DNA from: Stieleria magnilauensis
GTDB lineage: Bacteria > Planctomycetota > Planctomycetia > Pirellulales > Pirellulaceae
Direction of reading: 5' to 3'
Length of the DNA stretch: 64,000 nt
Assembly (NCBI GenBank): GCA_007753675.1
Contig: CP036432.1
Span: 2,392,394-2,456,393 of the forward strand
Positions 34,243 to 41,807 of the stretch are shown here, piece by piece. The notes beneath the pieces are model-generated. The model ran no database searches and had not been told where the DNA came from. It worked only from the letters and a program-made list of their open reading frames with translations. How positions within the stretch are numbered: position 1 is the first letter of the stretch; every line of letters begins with the position of its first letter. Both the position numbers and the translations under genes were made by a program.

Positions 34243-35370
34243 TCACGACTGCAATGCGGTATGGGGATCAATACGTCGGACACGCCAGTACGGTAGTCCG
34301 GCGGCAAACAAGCAGATCGCGAAGATCAATGCACCACATCCGACGTACAGCATCAATGGAATCTCGATCGTCGCCCGCGGAGTACTCAACATCGTCTTCA
34401 GCGCGATCGTGATGACCATCCCAATCGCAATCCCGATCGACGCAACCAGAACAGACTGAAACGCCAGGATCGACAGTAGTTCACGCTCACTCAGTCCGAT
34501 CGCCCGTAGCGTCGCGTACTCGCTGATTCTGTCGAGCACCATCGCATACAGCGTCTGGCCGACCATCACCAGTCCGACCAGCAATCCCAGCATCGTAGCC
34601 GCACCAAAGCTTAGCCCCAATCCTGTACGCGTCATCCAGAACTTGATGCTCACGGAGGCATATTCGTCCGCCGTCATCGCTTCGACGTCTGGCAGCAGTC
34701 GCTTGATTTCCCGGCAAATCGCAGCGTGATCCGCACCAGGAGCGACATTTGCGAGCAAGTACGACGTTTCCGACGGATCCGAACCCGCAAGCTCGATCGC
34801 GTTTTCATAGTCCGTGAAGACGTAGGGAGTCACCAGAAAGCTGAGGATCCCGTTGCTTTTTCCCGCAACGCGCACCCTGCGCCCGTTCACTTCCCTCAAC
34901 TCGCCGATCTCGGGCCCAACGAGCTTCTCGCTATCGCACCGGTCAACGATAATGGCATCGTGCAAATCGAGCGCATGCTGGGGACCATCGACGATGCTGT
35001 ACGCTCGGCCCAAGTCAGTCCCCTCGGGAATCCCGACCAAGACCACATTTTCGAATCCTCCGCCTGGCAGCGACATTTCGCCAAATTCAACTCGCAGCGG
35101 TTGAACTTCCTCGACGCCCTCAATGCCGGCGACCACATAGCGCCATCGCTCGGGAATCGAGTGGGCAAAGTCAACGTTGTGCATGCCGCGATGCCCGATC
35201 CAGAGGTCCGCATTGCTACGGTCAACCAGCATGCTGGCCTTGTGGATCAATCCAAAGAACAAACCGCCCTGGATATTCACCAGCACGACCGAAAAGATCA
35301 CCCCGACCAATCCGGCAATCAGCTTGCCACGGTCGTGGAAAAGAGTGCGATAGGCAAGGTTCCAACGCAT
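34243..35370 (-). CDS. MacB/FtsX-family ABC permease, DevC-like
   Basis: A 375-aa membrane protein started at ATG 35370 (MRWNLAYRTLFHDRG), the normal N-terminus for DevC-type permeases; ATGs at 35424/35430 are alternatives. The open frame runs further upstream only because it reads through a 4 x 33-bp tandem repeat. It has one N-terminal helix (LIAGLVGVIFSVVLVNIQGG), a large periplasmic domain (about 45-245), then three C-terminal helices: ATMLGLLVGLVMVGQTLYAM, VLVASIGIAIGMVITIAL and GALIFAICLFAAGLP. The DRISEYATLRAIGLSE segment is the FtsX/MacB coupling loop. Its ATPase and membrane-fusion partners, normally adjacent, are not in this window. Confidence 0.8.
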   Translation of the reverse strand: MRWNLAYRTLFHDRGKLIAGLVGVIFSVVLVNIQGGLFFGLIHKASMLVDRSNADLWIGHRGMHNVDFAHSIPERWRYVVAGIEGVEEVQPLRVEFGEMSLPGGGFENVVLVGIPEGTDLGRAYSIVDGPQHALDLHDAIIVDRCDSEKLVGPEIGELREVNGRRVRVAGKSNGILSFLVTPYVFTDYENAIELAGSDPSETSYLLANVAPGADHAAICREIKRLLPDVEAMTADEYASVSIKFWMTRTGLGLSFGAATMLGLLVGLVMVGQTLYAMVLDRISEYATLRAIGLSERELLSILAFQSVLVASIGIAIGMVITIALKTMLSTPRATIEIPLMLYVGCGALIFAICLFAAGLPYWRVRRIDPHTALQS

Positions 35371-35474
35371 CGCACAGGAGATCGGGGAGAGGAGCTGATG
35401 GTCAAACGGTTTCCCTGTCGTCATCGACATCGTAACCGTCAAACTTGAACAATTCCAGTCCAAGCCGAAAGCCA

Positions 35475-35606
35475 CCAGTGGCGTACGCTTCCAGCTTGCG
35501 ACCCCCGCCAGTGGCGTACGCTTCCAGCTTGCGCCCCCCACCAGTGGCATACGCTTCCAGCTTGCGCCCCCCACCAGTGGCGTACGCTTCCAGCTTGCGA
35601 CGCCCG
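35475..35606. repeat. Tandem repeat of 33 bp, four copies (family C)
   Basis: Copies start at 35475, 35508, 35541 and 35574, an exact 33-bp period, each opening with CCAGTGGCGTACGCTTCCAG (one has CAT for CGT) and ending GCTTGCG plus C/A-rich bases. The period is a multiple of three, so both strands stay open and encode 11-residue repeats such as GGRKLEAYATG. It lies just upstream of the permease start. There are no unique spacers, so it is not a CRISPR array. Confidence 0.85.
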
Positions 35607-35872
35607 CCACGCCCCGTGGCCACCCCACTCCCCACCCTACTCACCACCCATTTTCTTGTCACCCATTTTCCTGTCTCCAGCTCTCCCCTGCCCCGCTCCC
35701 CTCCCCCAACTTTCCGCCATCCCAACCGTTTACCCAGCCGATTCGACGCACCGCCCACCGTCAATAAACCGACAGTGAAACAAACCACCGGGTAGCTGAC
35801 CGAGCCCCCCACCCTCTACATTGCGTTCCTGTGCCCCCCTGGCCACCTTGCCCCTTTTTGCAGGAATCGCAA

Positions 35873-36751
35873 ATGTTCCGAACGACTCGCATTGTCCTTC
35901 TCGCCGCCGCCGTTTTCGTTGTCACGGCCGCCGGCCAACTTCACGCCCAGTACTCGCGGGTCGTCGTTTTCGGCGACAGTCTGTGCGACACGGGAAACAG
36001 TTTTGCGGCGACGGGGATCCCTCCGGCTCCGTACTATTCCGAGGGCCGTTTTTCCAATGGCCCGATCTGGATCGATTTTCTTCAGCAACAGATGGGGCTC
36101 TCCGACGCCCAACTCCTCAACTTCGCCGTCGGCGGGTCCAGCACCGGGTTTGGATTCAAGGAGCCGCCGGAAGGCATCTTTGAAACACCACCGGGCACCC
36201 TGATCCCCACGGTCGGCGAGCAGATCGGCATCTACCAATTGGTCAGCGGCGGCGTCTCGGATCCCGACCAGCTGACGATCTTGTGGGCCGGTTCGAACGA
36301 TTTGTTCACCTACAATCTGCCTGCATCGGTCGTCAACAACATCGAGCAGCATGTTCGGGATCTGGCCGCAACCGGCGCCGACGAATTCCTGATCCCGGGG
36401 ATTTCGCCGATCGGTTCGACGCCCTCGCTACGTTGGACGTTCGAAGGTTTCATCCTCAACTACTTTGCCCGTCAAACGAATCGAAAGCTGAACCGTCGTC
36501 TCAATGCACTCGAAGACGAGCTTGGCATCACGATTCACCGATTGGACACCTACACGCTGACCGTCCTGGCCACACTGTTCCCCAGCCACTTCGGCCTCAC
36601 CAATACGACCAACTCAGCGTTGGACGACATTGCCGACGGCCTGATCACGCCTGCCGAAGGAGCGACGTATCTGTACTGGGACATCATCCACCCCACCAGC
36701 ATCGTGCACCAAACCCTGGCAGCCGCCGCGATCGACGTCCTGACGGACTGA
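35873..36751 (+). CDS. Secreted GDSL/SGNH-family esterase or lipase
   Basis: A 292-aa protein started at ATG 35873, with AGGAA just upstream; the longer frame to 35831 adds residues with no signal character. The signal peptide is 1-25 (LLAAAVFVVTAAGQLHA). Block I is VVFGDSLCDTGNSF with nucleophile Ser36. The oxyanion Gly sits in NFAVGGSSTG, the Asn in LWAGSNDL, and the catalytic Asp270/His273 in YWDIIHPT. This is the phospholipase/thermolabile-hemolysin-like branch, exported and probably hydrolysing esters or glycan acetyl groups. It is a single-gene unit; the spacer before it (35629-35872) carries the tail of the tandem-repeat region and C-rich words. Confidence 0.88.
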   Translation: MFRTTRIVLLAAAVFVVTAAGQLHAQYSRVVVFGDSLCDTGNSFAATGIPPAPYYSEGRFSNGPIWIDFLQQQMGLSDAQLLNFAVGGSSTGFGFKEPPEGIFETPPGTLIPTVGEQIGIYQLVSGGVSDPDQLTILWAGSNDLFTYNLPASVVNNIEQHVRDLAATGADEFLIPGISPIGSTPSLRWTFEGFILNYFARQTNRKLNRRLNALEDELGITIHRLDTYTLTVLATLFPSHFGLTNTTNSALDDIADGLITPAEGATYLYWDIIHPTSIVHQTLAAAAIDVLTD

Positions 36752-36880
36752 TCCGGAAAACGACGGCAAAAAAATCAGGGGCAAAAAAAATGTTGCAACG
36801 TCCCGCCCGCACCTACGGGATCCCGGGACGAGACGCCGAGTGACTTAGCAAAGGACCGCCCGCCATCATCTCCCCTGAAA

Positions 36881-37019
36881 TCTTCCTACCCCAAAATCTT
36901 CCTACCCCAAAATCTTCCTACCCCAAAATCTTCCTACCATATTCCTGCCCCCATCATTCTGCCCCGAATCATTCTGCCCTCCCTCCCCTCATCGTTTTGC
37001 CCCCATCGTCTTGCCACCC
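36881..37019. repeat. 16-bp tandem repeat followed by family E words
   Basis: A 16-bp unit, TCTTCCTACCCCAAAA, is repeated at 36881, 36897 and 36913 with a partial fourth to 36938. After it come close variants of ATCATTCTGCCCC and ATCGTTTTGCCCCC to 37019. The spacer 36752-37026 separates the esterase and the convergent GT4 gene; no gene is seen in it. Confidence 0.75.
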
Positions 37020-37026
37020 ATTCCCT

Positions 37027-38334
37027 TCAGCCGTGCGTGGGATCAAGCAAATCACGATAGACCGCAGCGACCTTCTCCATCCGGCTAGCGAAACTGAAGC
37101 GTTCCTCCACCGTCTGTCGCCCCGCGGCGGCAAGCCGATCGCGCAAAGCCGGATCGCCGAGCAACCGTTCCAACGACATCCGGATCGCGTCTCCATCGCC
37201 GGTATCAACCAACAACCCGTTCTCTTGATCGACGACCAGGTCCGGCATGCCCGCGACCTTGGTGGAAAGCACCGGCAACCGCATCGCCATCGCCTCCAAG
37301 ACAACGTTCGGCAGCCCCTCGCGATGGCTGCTGAGCGTGTAGACGTCGCCGGCACGGTAGACCAATCGGGGATCAGCGACGAAACCCAGCAATCGGATCC
37401 GATCCGCGAAGCCCGTGGCGTTGATTTGTGTCTGGAGCGCATCCTTCGCCGCACCATCACCCGCGATCGCGAGTCCAACGTCGTGTCCGCCATCGATCAA
37501 TCGGGCGACGGCATCGATCAGCAAGTCAAAACCTTTCTCAGCCGACAGGCGTCCGACGCCGACGACGAGTTTCGTTTCGGCTGCGAATCCTAACTTTTGC
37601 TTGGCAGCCGACTGTTCCAGATCAAAGTCGTAGTCGTCCAACGCGATCGCGTTATCGATCAACGAGAGCCGGTTGTCGGGCACACCCAGCCGCTGGCAAT
37701 CCTCAAACAGGTCGCGTGAAACGCAGATCACGTGTTCGTAGCGTTTCAGGCACCATTTATCGATCGCGTAGTACAGCGGCGTCTTCCAAGTCTTCTGCAC
37801 CCAGCCGTGGACCGTCGTCACCAACCGCATTTGGGGAAAGTGCTTCTTCAGCAGCAAGCCCAGTAAGTTCGACTTGTAATCGTGGCCATGCCAGAGGAAG
37901 GGTCGAGTCGCAAAGTCACCCTCCCCCTGAGAGGCGCAAGCCTTAAAGCCACCCTCCCCCTGGGAGGGTCGAGCGTCAGCGAGGGGAGGGCTGGCTTGCC
38001 TTCTACAATCCGCGGCCCACTCCCCCACTACCTGCTCCACCGCCTGCCGCATCCGCCCGACGACGCGCCAATCCCGAATGCCCAAGTCATCGACTTCGAT
38101 CAGCGGCGCACGCTTCTGCTCCGCCCTCGCCCGCACGACCGCAAACCCAGCGTCCCCGGGATCTCGCAAATACACACAAACCCCTCGATACCCCAACGGC
38201 CCCAGAAACCGGGGAGAATTCAAGATCGTCTTCTCCGGCCCTCCACCCTGGCCACTGATCACCCGGGTGTGCAGGACCAGCGGGTGGAGTTGTCCGCATT
38301 GGACGCCCTGGTTGGAAGAATCATGCTGAATCAT
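37027..38334 (-). CDS. Glycosyltransferase family 4
   Basis: A 435-aa protein of GT-B fold. The N-terminal LHTRVISGQGGGPEKTILNS has the glycine-rich acceptor loop. WHGHDYKSNLLGLLLKKHFP and VTTVHGWVQKTWKT complete the first domain. The second has VGVGRLSAEKGFDLLIDAVA, GDGAAKDALQ and the donor-binding SSHREGLPNVVLEAMAMRLP (conserved E-x7-E). It transfers a sugar from an NDP-sugar, probably in exopolysaccharide or surface-glycan synthesis. Residues about 110-144, between EWAADC and FLWHGHDYKSN, are repeat-derived and not part of the normal fold. No other glycan genes adjoin it. It is convergent with the esterase gene. Confidence 0.85.
   Translation of the reverse strand: MIQHDSSNQGVQCGQLHPLVLHTRVISGQGGGPEKTILNSPRFLGPLGYRGVCVYLRDPGDAGFAVVRARAEQKRAPLIEVDDLGIRDWRVVGRMRQAVEQVVGEWAADCRRQASPPLADARPSQGEGGFKACASQGEGDFATRPFLWHGHDYKSNLLGLLLKKHFPQMRLVTTVHGWVQKTWKTPLYYAIDKWCLKRYEHVICVSRDLFEDCQRLGVPDNRLSLIDNAIALDDYDFDLEQSAAKQKLGFAAETKLVVGVGRLSAEKGFDLLIDAVARLIDGGHDVGLAIAGDGAAKDALQTQINATGFADRIRLLGFVADPRLVYRAGDVYTLSSHREGLPNVVLEAMAMRLPVLSTKVAGMPDLVVDQENGLLVDTGDGDAIRMSLERLLGDPALRDRLAAAGRQTVEERFSFASRMEKVAAVYRDLLDPTHG
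37900..38003. repeat. Palindromic repeat inserted in frame inside the GT4 gene
   Basis: Contains twice the word CACCCTCCCCCTG (37918-37930 and 37951-37963) and GGGAGGGTCGAGCGTCAGCG with complementary arms. It is translated on the minus strand as a Gly/Ser/Ala/Gln-rich stretch including PPLADARPSQGEGGF, of about 35 residues. It preserves the reading frame. Confidence 0.7.
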
Positions 38335-38476
38335 TAAGCTGCTATCCGAAGGAATTCTTTTCGCCTATTTTACCCAAGCCGCATTCGCCGCGAGCCGATG
38401 TTCATCTTGAGTCATTGGGGCTCGATGTCATATCGTCCGAGATGAAAGGAATCATCGTCATCTCACGGCGTCGCGA

Positions 38477-40174
38477 ATGGATCACAACCATCCAAACCAG
38501 GCACCCGCGTTGTCTGCCCCTATTCCAATTCCTGCAGGCGTTACAGGCAGGTCCGCGACACCGGTGGAAAGTACTCATCGCGCTGCGATCCAACAGTGGA
38601 CTGACCTACTAGGTCACGATCGTGTCACAACAGCTCCCGAACGACTGAAGCTGTTTGCGGCGAATGCGATCGGAAGCGAAGTGATGCCGATTGCGGTCGT
38701 TCGCCCGCAGGCGGGGGATCAAGTCGCCAAAATCGTCGAGATTGCAGCACGTTTCAAAACTCCGCTTTATCCGATCAGCACGGGGCGAAACTGGGGTTAT
38801 GGCGCCGCGACGCCGGTTCAGCGTGGTTGCACCGTGGTCGATCTGTCGGACCTGCGAGCGATTCGCTTCGTCGACGAGCAACTGGGACTGATCGAACTGG
38901 AGCCGGGCGTCACCCAAGGCATGCTCCACGAATTTCTGGATACCCGGGGATTGGACTGGATGGTGCCGGTACACGGCGGCGGCCCCGATTGTTCGCTGCT
39001 GGGCAACGCACTTGAACGCGGATACGGGTTGACGCCCACAACCGATCATTTTGCGGCATTGACGTCGCTAGAAGCCGTGCTAGCCGACGGCAGCACCTAC
39101 CAATCGCCGTTCCGCAAACTGGGCCTGGACCTGATCGCCGCGGCGCACCGTTGGCAGATCGGACCGTACGTCGAAGGACTTTTTAGCCAAGGCAATTTCG
39201 GTATCGTCACACGGGCGACATTCGAGCTTCAACGACGCCCGGAACATGTGGAAGCGTTCTTCCTTCGATTGCGGGATGACTCACAACTGTGTGCGATCGT
39301 CGAGTCACTACGAACCGTTCTGGCGGACTTGGGTGGCAGCATCGCTGGCGTGAACCTGATGAATGACCGCCGCGTGCTGTCGATGTCGCGTCCCTATCCG
39401 GTCGATCAGGTGGAGCCTGGAGACATCATCTCAGAATCACTTTGCCACCAAATGACGGCATCAGCCGGGATCAGTCGCTGGACGGTTGCAGGTGTGATCC
39501 ATTGCCCAACGGACATGCGACGGACCGTACGAAAACTGCTGTGGCGGCGTCTTCCCGACAGTGTGTCTCGACCGATTCACATGAACCGCCGCCGCGTCCG
39601 CGTGGCGCGGGCGATTACCAAACGACTGCCGATTGGATCCCGCAGCGTCCTGCAGCAGATCGATTCGATCGAATCGCTGTTGGACTTGGCCGACGGCATT
39701 CCCCGCCGCGTCGCACTGCCGCTGGCGTATTGGCTGCGCGGCGAGCAGCCCGAAAGCTCCGCAGAACTCAACCCTGCACGAGACGGATGCGGGCTGCTTT
39801 GGTACAGCCCACTGGTTCCGATGAAGCAAGAATTTGTCGAACCCTATGTCCAAATGGTGGAATCCACCTGTGCGTCATTCGGGATCGAACCACTGTTCAC
39901 GTTGACGACACTATCGGATCGGCTGTTCGATTCGACGGTCCCGATTCTGTATCGCCCCGAAGAGCCCGGCGCGATCGAGCGAGCCCATGCCTGCTACGCG
40001 GCCCTGGTGGCCGAAGGCATCAAGCTGGGCTGCGTGCCCTACCGGATGAGCACACGGACCTTCGCGGAAGGCGAAACCCCTGGCACCATGAGCGAAGCAA
40101 CGAACCTTACAAAACAGCTGAAAGACGCCACCGACCCCAACGGATTGATTGCTCCCGGCCGATACTTCCTCTAA
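38477..40174 (+). CDS. FAD-linked oxidase of the VAO/PCMH family
   Basis: A 565-aa protein. The FAD-binding PCMH domain covers about 70-265: VVRPQAGDQVAKIVEIAARF, LYPISTGRNWGYGAATPVQR (about 96-115), GLIELEPGVTQGMLHEFLDT, VPVHGGGPDCSLLGNALERG and FSQGNFGIVTRATFELQRRP. The C-terminal substrate domain ends DPNGLIAPGRYFL, as in vanillyl-alcohol oxidase and p-cresol methylhydroxylase. It likely oxidises a phenolic or other alcohol; the substrate is unknown and covalent flavin attachment cannot be judged. No signal peptide was noted. The methyltransferase gene begins 14 bp after the stop, so the two form an operon. Confidence 0.85.
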   Translation: MDHNHPNQAPALSAPIPIPAGVTGRSATPVESTHRAAIQQWTDLLGHDRVTTAPERLKLFAANAIGSEVMPIAVVRPQAGDQVAKIVEIAARFKTPLYPISTGRNWGYGAATPVQRGCTVVDLSDLRAIRFVDEQLGLIELEPGVTQGMLHEFLDTRGLDWMVPVHGGGPDCSLLGNALERGYGLTPTTDHFAALTSLEAVLADGSTYQSPFRKLGLDLIAAAHRWQIGPYVEGLFSQGNFGIVTRATFELQRRPEHVEAFFLRLRDDSQLCAIVESLRTVLADLGGSIAGVNLMNDRRVLSMSRPYPVDQVEPGDIISESLCHQMTASAGISRWTVAGVIHCPTDMRRTVRKLLWRRLPDSVSRPIHMNRRRVRVARAITKRLPIGSRSVLQQIDSIESLLDLADGIPRRVALPLAYWLRGEQPESSAELNPARDGCGLLWYSPLVPMKQEFVEPYVQMVESTCASFGIEPLFTLTTLSDRLFDSTVPILYRPEEPGAIERAHACYAALVAEGIKLGCVPYRMSTRTFAEGETPGTMSEATNLTKQLKDATDPNGLIAPGRYFL

Positions 40175-40188
40175 CCAACCACCTACCC

Positions 40189-41067
40189 ATGCTCAATCCA
40201 CTCCAGGTTTTCCCCATCGTCCTCGGCCAGGCGTTTGTCCCTCAGACACTGAAGCGGACACCCGAGGTATTTGACGAGACGGCTGTGATGTCGGCTGAGG
40301 AGAGCGTTCAGCAGTACAACGAAGCGATGGAAAGCAAGTTGGTGATCATCTACGCCGCCGTGCTGGAGCATATCCATCGAGTGCGACGAAAGACGGAGGG
40401 CGGCCGAGCGATCGACCTGTGCTGTGGCCCGGGCCACTTTACCTTGTTGATGGCCAAGCACTTTGACTTCGAGGAAGTTGTCGGGGTTGACCTTTCGGAG
40501 CCGATGGTAGCAGCGGCCAACCGAAATGCCGATTCATGGGGGTTATCTGATCGTGTCCGCTTTGAAGTTGGTGATGCGACCGCTGTTCAGGCACCAGACG
40601 GCGCATTCGATGTGGTCACCTGCAACGACGCGGCGCACCACATGCCCAACCTGCAGCTAGTCGGCGAACTCCTTGGCGAAATGGATCGCCTCTCTCCGCA
40701 CGATGGGATCGCTGTGCTCAGCGACTTGGTACGCCTCAAGACCGATTCACTCACCCAGCGCTACACCAAACTGATCGGCCAGGACTATCTCGACCGAGGC
40801 CTCGATTCCTTCCAACAAGACTTCTGCAACTCCATGCAAGCCGCCTGGACCGGCGACGAACTGCGTTTGGCAGTGCCCTCGCGATCGAACAAAGCGTGGC
40901 ACCACACCATCCAAAAACTCCTCCCCACGGTGCAACTGATCACGGCATACCCCAATGATGGCAATCCGATTCAAATCCGCAAAAGCCTCCCCTGGTCCGA
41001 TCACGACCACCCTGTCCCATCTCACATGAAGACAGACTGGAATCTTTTTCGAGTGCTCTTGGCTTGA
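40189..41067 (+). CDS. Class I SAM-dependent methyltransferase
   Basis: A 292-aa protein from ATG 40189; the frame is open far upstream, but that part is the antisense-free shadow of the flavoprotein gene. Motif I is AIDLCCGPGHFTLLMA (about 73-88), followed by VVGVDLSEPMVAAA (motif post I) and FDVVTCNDAAHHMPN (motif II). The N-terminal extension (1-60) and C-terminal region (180-292) are not recognised and may bind the substrate. Operon position directly after the VAO-type flavoprotein suggests that the same small molecule is oxidised and methylated. The spacer after it, to the IS3 remnant, is about 100 bp and featureless. Confidence 0.82.
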   Translation: MLNPLQVFPIVLGQAFVPQTLKRTPEVFDETAVMSAEESVQQYNEAMESKLVIIYAAVLEHIHRVRRKTEGGRAIDLCCGPGHFTLLMAKHFDFEEVVGVDLSEPMVAAANRNADSWGLSDRVRFEVGDATAVQAPDGAFDVVTCNDAAHHMPNLQLVGELLGEMDRLSPHDGIAVLSDLVRLKTDSLTQRYTKLIGQDYLDRGLDSFQQDFCNSMQAAWTGDELRLAVPSRSNKAWHHTIQKLLPTVQLITAYPNDGNPIQIRKSLPWSDHDHPVPSHMKTDWNLFRVLLA

Positions 41068-41165
41068 CGGCGCGAACCAGCAATCAGCCAGACCATAAAA
41101 ACGCAAGTGAAACAAGACAGAGCCTGGCATTGCCAAACTGTCGATCAGCGGCGGCACTCACAACA

Positions 41166-41807
41166 TGGAGTTGCCCACGAAAAGTTGACAGTGGACCGAT
41201 CTTAACGGGAAGGTAAATAGCGAGCCCTGATGGATCAGGTTTCACCAACGAGTGACGTTCTGGCAATCGCATGCTCAAAGTCGATTGGGCTTCGGTAGTC
41301 CAGTGACGAGTGCATGCGGCGAGGGTTGTAAAATTGTTCGATGTAATCTGACACGCCGCGTGTGGCGTGTTCATGGGTGCCGTAGACTTCTTGGACTTCC
41401 TCGGTCTTGCAGCTCTTGAAGAAAAATTCCATCGGTGCGTTGTCGTAGCAGTTCCCGCGGCGACTCATGCTCTGAACAAGTTCACGTTCGACCAACCGGC
41501 GTCGAAATGCCGCGCTCGCATACCGAGAACCGCGATCGCTGTGGACGATCAACCCCGCACTTGGGGAACGAAACACGATCGCTTGATCGAGCGATTCAAT
41601 CACCAGCTCGGAATCGATCTTACGACTGGTTTTCCATCCGATGATCTTTCGTGAATGCAGGTCGACAAACGCGCACAGGTAGGTGAATCCTTCTTTTGTA
41701 GGGATGTAGGTGATGTCGGTAAGCCAGACTTGATTGATGTCTTCTGTCGAGAAGTCTTGGTTGAGTCGATTGGGGGCGATCGGCTGATCGTGATTGGAAT
41801 CGGGTGT
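41166..41807 (-). mobile_element. IS3-family element remnant
   Basis: Carries the 3' half of an IS3-type OrfB. The outer end on the left is placed near 41166, where TGGAGTTGCCCACGAAAAGT resembles an IS3-type terminus starting with TG; this boundary is a guess. The right side stops abruptly at the IS256 terminal repeat at 41808. The 5' half of the IS3 element (OrfA and the start of OrfB) is not found on the far side of IS256, so it has been deleted. Confidence 0.65.
41235..41807 (-). pseudogene. Truncated IS3-family transposase (OrfB, integrase core)
   Basis: About 191 codons of an rve integrase core survive: QVWLTDITYIPTKEGFTYL (first Asp), LIVHSDRGSRYASAAF (second Asp), SRRGNCYDNAPMEFFFKSCK (Glu), and the usual finish YNPRRMHSSLDYRSPIDFE. 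All three acidic residues remain, but the N-terminus is missing: after TPDSNHDQPIAP the frame runs into IS256 DNA. The open frame continues to 42014, but those residues are IS256 antisense and not transposase. It cannot make a full enzyme. Confidence 0.85.

Noticed and set aside
35475-35606. Possible CRISPR array (regular 33-bp repeats)
   Set aside because: The units are contiguous with no unique spacers and there are no cas genes; the same unit occurs singly elsewhere.
39442-40188. Upstream in-frame extension of the methyltransferase
   Set aside because: It overlaps the flavoprotein gene in another frame and is Arg-rich; the conserved protein begins at the ATG at 40189.
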